Shown: positions 53,980 to 61,769 of the stretch, in pieces | Numbering within the stretch: the stretch's first letter is position 1 | Layout of the letters: each line of letters starts with the position of its first letter | Origin: Candidatus Hydrogenedentota bacterium | Lineage (GTDB): Bacteria; Hydrogenedentota; Hydrogenedentia; Hydrogenedentales; JAEUWI01 | Assembly: GCA_016791475.1 (NCBI GenBank) | Contig: JAEUWI010000040.1 | Span: forward strand, 1-64,000 | Direction: 5' to 3' | DNA length: 64,000 bases | Position numbers and translations under genes: made by a program | The notes under the pieces: model-generated | Database searches by the model: none | What the model was told of the DNA's origin: nothing | Seen by the model: only the letters and a program-made list of their open reading frames with translations

Positions 53980-54986
53980 GCCGGCACCACGCTTACCTCA
54001 AACATGAGGGGCCAGAGCTTGCCGGTCACAAAGAGCCGACTGCCGTTCTTGTCCCAGGCGATGCCGTTGAGCACGTCGGCGCGGGCGTCCTGGGCCTCGG
54101 TGAGGAGGCCGCTGAAGTCTATCCAGCCACTCACGACACCTGTGGTGGGGTTGATGCGGGCGACCAGGTCGGTCTGCCAGACGTTGGCCCAGATCTCGCC
54201 GTTGATGTATTCGAGCTCATTGAGCTGGGTCACGGGCGCGCCCCGATCATAGACGTGGAGCTGGCGCACCTCCTGAAAGGTCTCGGGATTGAGAATTCGG
54301 AGGATGTTCGTACCGTCGCTCATGATGAGTTCGTCGTCGTCTTTCGTGAGGCCCCAGCCCTCGGTGTTGTACGAGAAATCACCGGACTGTTCGAACGTGT
54401 TGCGGTTGTAGACGAAGCCCTTCTTGTTGCGCCACGTTAGTTGCACGATGCTATCCCCCCATACGGTGATGCCCTCGCCAAAATAGGTGGCGTCGAGGTT
54501 CACCTGCTGTTCGACGGAGCCGGTGGCCAGATCCACACGCCTGAGGGAGGAACGGCCATTCAGACCGGTACCTTCATAGAGGATGCCATCTTCGATTTCG
54601 AGGCCCTGGGTAAAGGCGGCGGTGTCGTGGGGGTAGGTGTTCAGGACGGTGTAGGTATAGAAGATCGGTAGCTCGCCCTCGCCTTCCCCCTCACCTTCGC
54701 CTTCGCCCTCACCCTCTCCTTCACCCCCGGACACCCCCAGTTCCGAGGCGCTGAGTTCGCCATTGCTGTCGGTGTCCAGTTGGGCGAACTGATCGTCCGT
54801 CATTGCTTCGACTTGCGCCTGTGCTTCGGCCAGACTCAAGGCGCCGCTGTGATCCGCGTCTGCGGAGGAAAAATGGTCCCGAAGGAGGATGGTGACTTCC
54901 GCAAGCGTTGGACCCGGATCAACCGGGCCGGGACAACCCGAAAGGGGGCCGACGGCGACGAAAAGGCAGCAGATTAGCAAGCGCAT
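53973..54986 (-). CDS. Lipoprotein with EF-hands and glutaminyl-peptide cyclotransferase domain
   Basis: The 337-residue protein has a lipoprotein signal (MRLLICCLFVAVGPLSGC). Two EF-hand-like calcium motifs follow (DADHSGALSLAE; DTDSNGELSASE), then a run of eight or nine GE pairs as a linker. The five-blade propeller of the plant-type glutaminyl cyclotransferase comes last (PHDTAAFTQGLEI; YEGTGLNGRSSLR; FGEGITVWGDSIVQLTWRNK; WGLTKDDDELIMSDGT; LNELEYINGEIWANVWQTD; VLNGIAWD). It forms pyroglutamate on exported peptides. The start at 54986 opens the signal. The frame is open to 55379 only because the 36-base repeat is a multiple of three. Confidence 0.88.
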   Translation of the reverse strand: MRLLICCLFVAVGPLSGCPGPVDPGPTLAEVTILLRDHFSSADADHSGALSLAEAQAQVEAMTDDQFAQLDTDSNGELSASELGVSGGEGEGEGEGEGEGEGEGELPIFYTYTVLNTYPHDTAAFTQGLEIEDGILYEGTGLNGRSSLRRVDLATGSVEQQVNLDATYFGEGITVWGDSIVQLTWRNKKGFVYNRNTFEQSGDFSYNTEGWGLTKDDDELIMSDGTNILRILNPETFQEVRQLHVYDRGAPVTQLNELEYINGEIWANVWQTDLVARINPTTGVVSGWIDFSGLLTEAQDARADVLNGIAWDKNGSRLFVTGKLWPLMFEVSVVPAN

Positions 54987-55019
54987 GAAGACGTTCCTGG
55001 TGAGGTGCCGCTGTAGAAG

Positions 55020-55250
55020 CCCCCCCCTGCCCCCCCGCAAGCGGGGGGGACCAAGAGGTTCACTTTGACAAGTAAGGTTCCCCCCGCTTGCAGGGGGGCA
55101 GGGGCAAGTAAGGTTCCCCTCGCCTGCGGGTGGGCTGGGACAAGAAAGGTTCCCCCCGCTTGCGGGGGGGCAGGGGCAAGTAAGGTTCCCCTCGCCCGCG
55201 GGTGGGCTGGGACAAAAAAGGTTCCCCCCGCTTGCGGGGGGGTAGGGGGA
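55020..55250. repeat. Alternating 36-base tandem repeat, GC-rich palindromic
   Basis: Units of exactly 36 bases start at 55076, 55112, 55148, 55184 and 55220 (last one partial). Two types alternate: A (GGTTCCCCCCGCTTGC and then G-run, CAAGTAA) and B (GGTTCCCCTCGCCTGC and then GGGTGGGCTGGGACAAGAAA). An inverted A unit lies at 55020-55053. Each unit holds a CCCCCGC/GCGGGGG-type palindrome. There are no spacers, so it is not a CRISPR array. It fills most of the gap 54987-55396, upstream of both neighbouring genes. Confidence 0.85.
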
Positions 55251-55396
55251 GTATAAACTGAACACGATCTTCATCCTCCATGGGTGAGGCGAAGCCTCGT
55301 GAATGGCTGTACTGGGTGCGGCGCATGGGGGTATTATACCGCACGTCATGGCGGTCGCCACTACCTGCGCCGCCCCCAACCCTTCAGGAGCAGATC

Positions 55397-56419
55397 ATGC
55401 GTGTTTTGGTTATCGGCGGCACCGGCCTCATCAGCACCGCCATCGTCCAACGGCTGTTGGCGTCCGGCCATGAGCCCATCCTGTTCAATCGGGGGACGAC
55501 GACCTCACGGCTCCAGGGCGATGTGGAAATGCTCCACGGGGACCGGCAGGACTTCGAGGGCTTCGCCGCCGCCGTCGCTCCACTGCGGATCGATGCCGTG
55601 GTCGATATGTTGACCTATGACCGACCCACGGCCCAGCACGCGGTTTCGCTATTCCGCGGACGGGTGAGCCAGTACCTGTTCTGCAGCACGGTGTGTGTCT
55701 ATGGTGGGCCGCTTTCGAAGATTCCCGCGCTGGAAAACGAGCCGCGTACTCCGGTGAGCGCTTACGGGCAAAAGAAGCTGGAAGCGGAAGATGTTTTCTT
55801 TGAAGCGTTCTCCCGCGACCGTTTTCCCGTGACCCTGTTCCGTCCGTCCCACTGCTACGGGCCCGGTCAGCCGCTCCTCGACATCTGGGGCTATGACGCG
55901 AGCCTGGTCACGCGCCTGCGGGAGGGCCGACCGATCCTCGTGGCGGGGGATGGCCATGGCTTGTGGCAGCCGGGGCACGTGGACGATATGGCCAAGGGAT
56001 TCGTGGGCGCCCTCGGCCGCACGACGGTGCTTGGTCAGGCCTACAATATCGTGGGCGACGAGATCATGACCTGGCGGCGCTTCCATGAGCGCATGGCGGA
56101 GGCCATCGGCGTCACGGCGAACATTGTGACCATGACAACCGAGCAGATCGCCGCGGGTACGCCGCAGGGCAAAGCGGAGTGGCTGAAAGAGAATTTTCAA
56201 TACCACGCGGCCTACAGCAGCCAGGCGCTCCAGCGCGACGTGCCGGAATTTCGGAACTTAATGAAGTGGGAAGACGGTGTCCGAGACGTCGTGCGCTGGA
56301 TGGACGAAAACAACCTGCACGAACCGGCGAACGCCAAGCCGTGGGTGGATGCATTGGCGGCGAAGGCGCGGGGGTTTGTCGAGTCGCTGGGGACGGACAC
56401 GCGCCCGTCACTGGAATGA
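55397..56419 (+). CDS. NAD-dependent epimerase/dehydratase-family protein
   Basis: The 340-residue extended short-chain dehydrogenase starts MRVLVIGGTGLISTAIVQRL with the glycine-rich NAD site. It has FCSTVCVYG, then SAYGQKK, where Tyr and Lys of the YxxxK pair appear as YGQKK. FRPSHCYGPGQP and HVDDMAKGFVGAL follow. It resembles the mRNA-binding/epimerase-like group that acts on nucleotide sugars or lacks known activity. CAGGAG lies 6 bases before the ATG. Confidence 0.82.
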   Translation: MRVLVIGGTGLISTAIVQRLLASGHEPILFNRGTTTSRLQGDVEMLHGDRQDFEGFAAAVAPLRIDAVVDMLTYDRPTAQHAVSLFRGRVSQYLFCSTVCVYGGPLSKIPALENEPRTPVSAYGQKKLEAEDVFFEAFSRDRFPVTLFRPSHCYGPGQPLLDIWGYDASLVTRLREGRPILVAGDGHGLWQPGHVDDMAKGFVGALGRTTVLGQAYNIVGDEIMTWRRFHERMAEAIGVTANIVTMTTEQIAAGTPQGKAEWLKENFQYHAAYSSQALQRDVPEFRNLMKWEDGVRDVVRWMDENNLHEPANAKPWVDALAAKARGFVESLGTDTRPSLE

Positions 56420-56554
56420 GGTCAAGCCGCACCGCGACACTCCGGCCGCATCGAGTCGAGAAGGCAGCCCGATCACGCGTGCCTGTCCCAGGGGATGAGT
56501 GAGATGACCAGGTGCTGCATCGAGTCGCGATTCCTGCGTCCAATGTGCCCTGCG

Positions 56555-56800
56555 TTACCTGATCAGTCTCAGGCGGCGCAAATCGTCCTCTGTCCATTTG
56601 ATCTGATGTTTGAGCATGACGGAGAGGGTGCCCAGCGGGAAAGTATCGGAGGCACGGTGTACCGTGACCGTTACGGCCCGCCCGTCTTCGTGTATGTAAC
56701 GGTGGTGCGAGCCGACGGTGCGTGAGCAGAGGAAACCATCTTTTTCCAGTGCGGAAATCAATTCCCGAACGGTAAGCGACTTAAGCTGAGAAAAGTCCAC
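56555..56800 (-). CDS. hicA: HicA-family toxin
   Basis: The 81-residue protein has LTVRELISALEKDGF, GSHHRYIHEDGR with the catalytic His of the dsRBD-like fold, and TFPLGTLSVMLKH, the HicA/YcfA pattern. It cuts mRNA. The GTG start lies 2 bases after the hicB stop. The antitoxin is thus first, reversed from the usual hicAB order. Confidence 0.87.
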   Translation of the reverse strand: MDFSQLKSLTVRELISALEKDGFLCSRTVGSHHRYIHEDGRAVTVTVHRASDTFPLGTLSVMLKHQIKWTEDDLRRLRLIR

Positions 56801-56802
56801 GA

Positions 56803-57036
56803 CTAGTGCCCCACGGCCTCCTTAACCTCTGCCGCACGTTGAAGGCAATCGTAGAGATCCTTGCCTTCTTTCGGGAGCTCCTCAATCGTCATCTTAAGGA
56901 CTTCCACCAGATTACGCCCGGCTTCTTCCTTGGTGTGGCCCCAAGTGGACACGCCCTGCTCCAACAGTTCCGGCACGCAGGCGAACCAATGATCGCCATC
57001 GGGCTCGACCACAAAAGTCAATGAAAAGCTTTCCAT
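56803..57036 (-). CDS. hicB: HicB-family antitoxin
   Basis: The 77-residue protein has FTFVVEPDGDHWFACVPELL-like strands (LTFVVEPDGDHWFACVPE), GVSTWGHTKEEAGRNLVEVL, and a helical end. This is the partial RNase-H fold of HicB without an added DNA-binding domain. The start at 57036 follows family length. Confidence 0.87.
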   Translation of the reverse strand: MESFSLTFVVEPDGDHWFACVPELLEQGVSTWGHTKEEAGRNLVEVLKMTIEELPKEGKDLYDCLQRAAEVKEAVGH

Positions 57037-57136
57037 GCCTGAGATGTCCTCCGATACGGTTGGTAACATTATGATAGCACAAGCAGGTGTGGGAGGCGGG
57101 GAAATCGTATCGTTATTTCAGTGATTGCGGCGGGCC

Positions 57137-57184
57137 ATGGAGCGGGGGCTTTCCAGCCCCCGACCCGTGCAACGCAGTTGCAAC
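57137..57184. repeat. REP-like element, copy 2 of 2
   Basis: GGGGGCT-TTCC-AGCCCCC and GCAACGCAGTTGC repeat the sequence at 22790-22835 with few changes. The gap 57037-57357 holds this and the nonamer repeat at 57279-57350. Confidence 0.8.
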
Positions 57185-57278
57185 GGGAAAGCGATGATAT
57201 AAAGAAGGGGGCAAGGGGCCTTGTGACTGCCGCGCGTCACGATTTCAACATCCGCCCGTGACTACGTAGGCGGGACGT

Positions 57279-57350
57279 TATGGGTCTTATGAAAAAAGGG
57301 CCTCATGAATCATACGACCCATAAGACCCATTGAACCCATAAGACCCATT
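57279..57350. repeat. Inverted nonamer repeat
   Basis: TTATGGGTCTTATG (57279-57292) faces CATACGACC, CATAAGACC, CATTGAACC and CATAAGACC (57311-57346). It is the same nonamer family as at 2217 and 46064, without heptamers. It lies just after the DUF3500 gene and could act as its terminator hairpin. Confidence 0.75.
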
Positions 57351-57357
57351 CTTGTCC

Positions 57358-58365
57358 TCAGTGTTTGTGGTCGGCGGCGTAGTGCTCTTTGAGCAGGTCG
57401 CGGCCGAAGTCGCCGTGGAAATCGCGCCAGGCGGCGTGGACGTGGTTGGCGTTATTCTGGGTGTTGTCATATTCCACGATGAAGGTCTTGCCCTGCAGGC
57501 GGTAGTAGTGGCCCTGGCCCTTTTCGAGACTGCCCATCCAGGCAAATTTAACATCGTCAATGCCGGCTTTCTGGATGCGGGCCAGGCGCTGGGCGGAAAC
57601 TTCGGGAAGCTGAATCCGGGCGTGGGCCTCGATCAGCGCGATGAAGTCCTGCTTCTGCTTTTCGGTGAGGGCGGAATAGGCGATGCCCTTGTCCTCCTGC
57701 ATCGGGGCTTCAACCTTGTCGCCGGTGAAGACGTCGTTCGGGGCCGTGGCGTCTATGATGGCCACGGCCTTCTGCTCGTCGCTCATCCCCGAAATGAAAG
57801 CACGGCCCAGATCTTCCAGATCGCCGAGGGCCCGGGTGCCCGCCAGCGGACCCGATTTCACGTCGCCGGGGTTGGTGCCCATAAACTGGGGAGAGTCGGA
57901 GATGGCCTTGCCCTTGACGATGGTCCAGTTCAGGGAGAGATGGTGGCCCTCGTAGCGGAAGCCCCAGGTGCCATCTTTCGTCGGCGTGCCAAAAACGGTG
58001 AAATGGTAGTCCAGCGGGTTGCGGTGGGTGGCCTGGGGACCCTCCAGTTCGCGCAAGACGCCTTCCAGCGAGCGAATCGTCTCGACCGTCTTATACCCGT
58101 GATCGCTCAGGGCGGCCTTGAGTACCGCGTGGGCCAGGGGAAGCTGGGCTTCGCTCAATTGCTCCAGAGAAATGCCATTGCGCTTGGTCGGCACAAAGTG
58201 CCAGTTCCAGCGCTCCTCGGCGTCGAAGGGGTAAACCGCGATGGCGCGCTGCTCTTCCGTGAGGCTGGCGGTGAAGGTGTTCACGGCGTCCGCCAGACCG
58301 TCGGCGGGGTTCAGGGCGGAGGCCGCGGCACTCAGCAGCAACAGGAAAGAAGTCGTACTCAGCAT
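57358..58365 (-). CDS. Exported DUF3500-family protein
   Basis: The 335-residue protein has a signal peptide (TTSFLLLLSAAASALN) and then the DUF3500 pattern: WNWHFVPTKRNGISLEQLSE, DYHFTVFGTPTKDGTWGFRY, EGHHLSLNWTIVKGK, FMGTNPGDVKSGPLAGTRAL, and the C-terminal FIVEYDNTQNNANHVHAAWR, then DFHGDFG. The family has conserved His and Asp residues and is thought to be an exported enzyme, but the reaction is unknown. GGAG lies 9 bases before the ATG at 58365. Confidence 0.82.
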   Translation of the reverse strand: MLSTTSFLLLLSAAASALNPADGLADAVNTFTASLTEEQRAIAVYPFDAEERWNWHFVPTKRNGISLEQLSEAQLPLAHAVLKAALSDHGYKTVETIRSLEGVLRELEGPQATHRNPLDYHFTVFGTPTKDGTWGFRYEGHHLSLNWTIVKGKAISDSPQFMGTNPGDVKSGPLAGTRALGDLEDLGRAFISGMSDEQKAVAIIDATAPNDVFTGDKVEAPMQEDKGIAYSALTEKQKQDFIALIEAHARIQLPEVSAQRLARIQKAGIDDVKFAWMGSLEKGQGHYYRLQGKTFIVEYDNTQNNANHVHAAWRDFHGDFGRDLLKEHYAADHKH

Positions 58366-58500
58366 GAATCGTGCTCCGTGACCCGGGAAAGGGCCCAATT
58401 TTGCGGGGATGCCCGCCAAGGGTAGGGCAGGGAGACTCGCAACGGGCCTCCAGACCGGGCGCGAGCATAATGAATGGGACGGGAAAATAGCAAGGGAAAT

Positions 58501-58531
58501 TTGTACAGGCTCCGCGCTCCTGTGGTACAAT
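58501..58531 (+). promoter_or_regulatory. Promoter of infA
   Basis: TTGTAC (58501-58506) and TACAAT (58526-58531) are 19 bases apart, about 105 bases ahead of infA. The -10 box is strong; the -35 box is off-spacing. Confidence 0.45.
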
Positions 58532-58635
58532 CCCGCAGGAGTGCGTTCGGGGCCCGTACGCTTGACCGGACGTTGTACTCCTCCGTCTTTTCCCCTCAGA
58601 TGCTCCACAGTAGCAAAAGGTTTGAAGCGCAACAT

Positions 58636-58854
58636 ATGCAGAAAGAAGAATCCATACAAGTCGAAGGCACGGTGGTTGAACCTTTGCCGAACGCCATGTT
58701 CCGCGTAAAGCTTCAGAATGACCACATGGTGCTGGCGCACATTTCCGGCAAGATGCGGAAGTTCTATATCCGCATTCTCCCCGGTGACCGCGTCACCCTG
58801 GAAATGTCCCCCTACGACCTGAGCAAAGGTCGTATCACCTACCGGTACAAATAA
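58636..58854 (+). CDS. infA: Translation initiation factor IF-1
   Basis: The 72-residue protein is nearly the full family consensus: [40 protein letters not shown], and [14 protein letters not shown]. It binds the ribosomal A site during initiation. It is monocistronic here, away from the ribosomal protein operon. The Shine-Dalgarno sequence is weak (AAAGG about 15 bases upstream). Confidence 0.97.
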   Translation: MQKEESIQVEGTVVEPLPNAMFRVKLQNDHMVLAHISGKMRKFYIRILPGDRVTLEMSPYDLSKGRITYRYK

Positions 58855-58954
58855 GCCTTCCGTACCGCTCTCCGGGTTCGCCCGTCTCCTCCATTCGAAG
58901 TCATGCTCTGGTGGAGTGTTGTGCCGTATCCACGCCAGGTCTTTTTCGCCCCGC

Positions 58955-61747
58955 TCAGGGTGCGGCTTTTGGCACCGGCACGTTCTGTGGGCCCGTCGCC
59001 CGGGGCTGCCAGTCTTTGGGAACCAATTCCATCGGTCGATAACTCGCATCGACCGCGCCGTCCTTATTTACGTTCACGGTATACAGCCGGCTCTGCAGGG
59101 TTGCCGGGCGCGACCACTGGTCGAACACGAAGTTACCCATGCTGTAGATAATCAGGCCGTCCTTGTACCAGGCGGCATCCTGCTGCACGTGGGGGTGGTG
59201 CCCCGCCACGACATCCGCCCCCTGATCAATCGTGTATTGCCCCAACTCCACCTGTTGCGGGCTGGGCGCGTTTTGATATTCCGTTCCCCAGTGGTACGAC
59301 ACGATGATCACGTCCGCATTCGGCTTCAAGGCCGCAATATCCCGTGCGACGGCCTCTTTCTCCGCCCGGGCGGGTCTCTTCTCGAATTTCATGAATTCGG
59401 GCGGATAGGCATAGGGCGATTCAGGGTCGGCGTAGCCCAGAAATCCGATGCGCAACCCCTTGCGCTCGATCACTACCGGCTGCTGGGGCGTGTTCCCGGT
59501 GACAATGCCCAGCGGGGGAATTGCGCTATTACCGAGGATTAGAAGCGTGTCGTCAAGGGCGATGGCGCCATAGTCCAGCGTATGGTTGTTCGCGAGCGAA
59601 AGCAAATCAAAACCCGCGAACTGGAGCCCCTCGACGGCCTCCGGCGGGGCGTTAAAAACATACTTCTTCTGGAGCGCCTCACCCTTGCCGGAGATGGGGC
59701 ACTCCAGATTGCCGAAAGCGATATCCGCCGCCTGTAGCAGCGGGGCCGCCTCCTTGAAGGGATAGGTGAAATCCAGATTGCGCGTGGCCAGATCCTTTGC
59801 CACGTTGCGCGAAAGCATGATATCGCCCACCAGCGCGATGCTGACCGTGTCGGGCGCGTGCGCGGCGGGCGCGGCGGAGGCAACGGGCGCGGGTGAAACC
59901 GCAGCAGCCGGACCGGAAGGCTCGGGGACTGCCGCTTCCACGGAATCCGACTCCTCCGCAGGCTCCTTCTCCATGGATTCCGAGCGGGTGGGCTTCGCCT
60001 CCGGAGCTGGTACGCGCGTAGCGTCGTCGGCGCGATAAAAAAGAAGCAATCCCAGCAAGAAGCAAACATAGGCGACGCCCAGTATGTGACGCATTTCGAT
60101 ACGGGATTTTGGTGGTGTCGGCATGGCGGTAGGCACGGGCGCTTTGGAAACCTCCGGAGTCGCTTCTGAAGTTGGGCTGGGTTCCGCGGTGGCCAGTGCG
60201 GGAGCCGGCACAACTTGCGAAAGGGCGGGTGCCACAAGCGCGTGTTGCCCTTCCGCAGCGGCAACAGACTCGCGCCGGGGAAGGAGATGGACGCCCACGA
60301 TATACAGCCCCAGCACGAGGTAGAGGCAGGAAAGAATGAAGCACAAGTCGAAGTTCAGTTCCATGCCGCCACGGCGGAGGGCGTAGGAAATGATGGTGAC
60401 CGCGAAGAAGAGGCCCGAGCCAATGGCGTTGCGGGTGAGTTCGAGCCGGGGCAGGAAAATGAGGAGCGGGACAATCAGCATGACATAGTAATAAAACGTC
60501 GGGGCGGTCAGAAAGAAGGCGGGCACGAAGCCGAGGCCGATGGCCTGCCAGGGTTTCATGCGGCGCGCCGCGGCGAAGCTGAGTCCCAGGGCGACCGCCA
60601 TGATGGCGCGCCAGAGCCCCTGGTGTTCAGTAAAGGCATTGGATTTGCCCGCAACGCCCTCGTAGGGCCAGAGAAAGATATACTTGAAGCCCACGCGCGT
60701 GGTCGAAATGTCGTCGTTGTGGACACCAATTTTGGCGAAGAATTCCTTCCACAGGGGAAGTCCGTAGTAGACGTATGCCGCGAGGGTCAGCAGGACTCCC
60801 GTTACCGCGAAAGCGGCAAAGAAGCGAACGTAATCCCGGTTGAGCTTGCGCGTGGCGAGGAACTCCCAGCAGAGCAGGGCGCCCAGACCGAAAGCAAAGA
60901 TTCCGGGGAAGATGCGCGCGGCGGCGGCGTAGGCCAGCACCACGCCCGCGCTCCGGTAGTGCTTCAAGTGGAGCAGGCACATGCTCGCCACGAGGCAGGC
61001 GACCCAGTCCATGCGCATCAATGCGCCCTTGATATGCACGAAAGCCAGGGCGAAATTGGTGCCGAAGAAGGCCAGGGCGAAGAGGGCGCACCACGGACCA
61101 AAAGCGCGCCAGATGAGGAGAAACATGCCGAGCAGTATGAGCGGATCGAGGGCCACGAGGAACTGCATGCCCGCTTCGCTGCTGGTGGGGACGAGATTCG
61201 TCAGCATACCCGCGAAGAGCGACCAGACCGGGGTTCCATTGTACCCTTTGTCCCGGAGCATGTCCTGCCACTTCGCCTTGGGTACCAGTCCCTGAAAATA
61301 GGCGATATCCTTCTTGAACTCTTCCCAGCGTTCCGGGGTGAAGCGGCCCTTGATGGCGTCCTTGTTCGCGAGAACGTCTTTCACCGGCGTGTAGCCGTGC
61401 GTCGCGAGATTCCGGATGGGCTGCTTGGTGTTGTAGATCTTTTTGCCCTCCAGATCGGCGAGGAGGGATGCCGCGTACTGGTTGTGATACCCCAGCTCCG
61501 GTGCGTATTTGGTGCCCGTGTAGTAATGGTAGAAATCGTGGGGGTTCATGAAACGGCCGTAACGCACCCAGCCGAACTCATAGTACGACGCGACGGCGCC
61601 CGCGCCGATGAGGACGAGAGCGATGAATAGGGGCCACATCCGGGCCTGCAGGCGCTGGCGCACGCAGATGGCGTAGATGACAAGTGCGGCCAGTGCGCCC
61701 TCCGCGAGAAGCGCTTTCAAGAATTCACGAAATGCTGGTGTGTCCAT
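58955..61747 (-). CDS. Fusion of polytopic membrane protein and CapA-type domain
   Basis: The 930-residue protein has an N-terminal half with about ten membrane helices (1-480) and a loop with PHDFYHYYTGTKYAPELGY, resembling GT87-type mannosyltransferases. A Pro/Ala linker, one further helix near 560 and a second linker follow. The C-terminal CapA domain (about 630-920) has GDIMLSR near 640, GNLECPISG near 680, ANNHTLDYG near 718, HWGTEY near 816 and GHHPHV near 846, the metal-site motifs of poly-gamma-glutamate/capsule synthesis proteins. It probably builds or transfers an envelope polymer. It follows the YfhO gene by 22 bases. Confidence 0.85.
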   Translation of the reverse strand: MDTPAFREFLKALLAEGALAALVIYAICVRQRLQARMWPLFIALVLIGAGAVASYYEFGWVRYGRFMNPHDFYHYYTGTKYAPELGYHNQYAASLLADLEGKKIYNTKQPIRNLATHGYTPVKDVLANKDAIKGRFTPERWEEFKKDIAYFQGLVPKAKWQDMLRDKGYNGTPVWSLFAGMLTNLVPTSSEAGMQFLVALDPLILLGMFLLIWRAFGPWCALFALAFFGTNFALAFVHIKGALMRMDWVACLVASMCLLHLKHYRSAGVVLAYAAAARIFPGIFAFGLGALLCWEFLATRKLNRDYVRFFAAFAVTGVLLTLAAYVYYGLPLWKEFFAKIGVHNDDISTTRVGFKYIFLWPYEGVAGKSNAFTEHQGLWRAIMAVALGLSFAAARRMKPWQAIGLGFVPAFFLTAPTFYYYVMLIVPLLIFLPRLELTRNAIGSGLFFAVTIISYALRRGGMELNFDLCFILSCLYLVLGLYIVGVHLLPRRESVAAAEGQHALVAPALSQVVPAPALATAEPSPTSEATPEVSKAPVPTAMPTPPKSRIEMRHILGVAYVCFLLGLLLFYRADDATRVPAPEAKPTRSESMEKEPAEESDSVEAAVPEPSGPAAAVSPAPVASAAPAAHAPDTVSIALVGDIMLSRNVAKDLATRNLDFTYPFKEAAPLLQAADIAFGNLECPISGKGEALQKKYVFNAPPEAVEGLQFAGFDLLSLANNHTLDYGAIALDDTLLILGNSAIPPLGIVTGNTPQQPVVIERKGLRIGFLGYADPESPYAYPPEFMKFEKRPARAEKEAVARDIAALKPNADVIIVSYHWGTEYQNAPSPQQVELGQYTIDQGADVVAGHHPHVQQDAAWYKDGLIIYSMGNFVFDQWSRPATLQSRLYTVNVNKDGAVDASYRPMELVPKDWQPRATGPQNVPVPKAAP

Positions 61748-61769
61748 GGGGCCTGCAGGGGGTTAAAAC

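Noticed and set aside
55020-55250. Possible CRISPR array with 36-base repeats
   Set aside because: Units are contiguous with no spacers, alternate between two types, and no cas genes are near.
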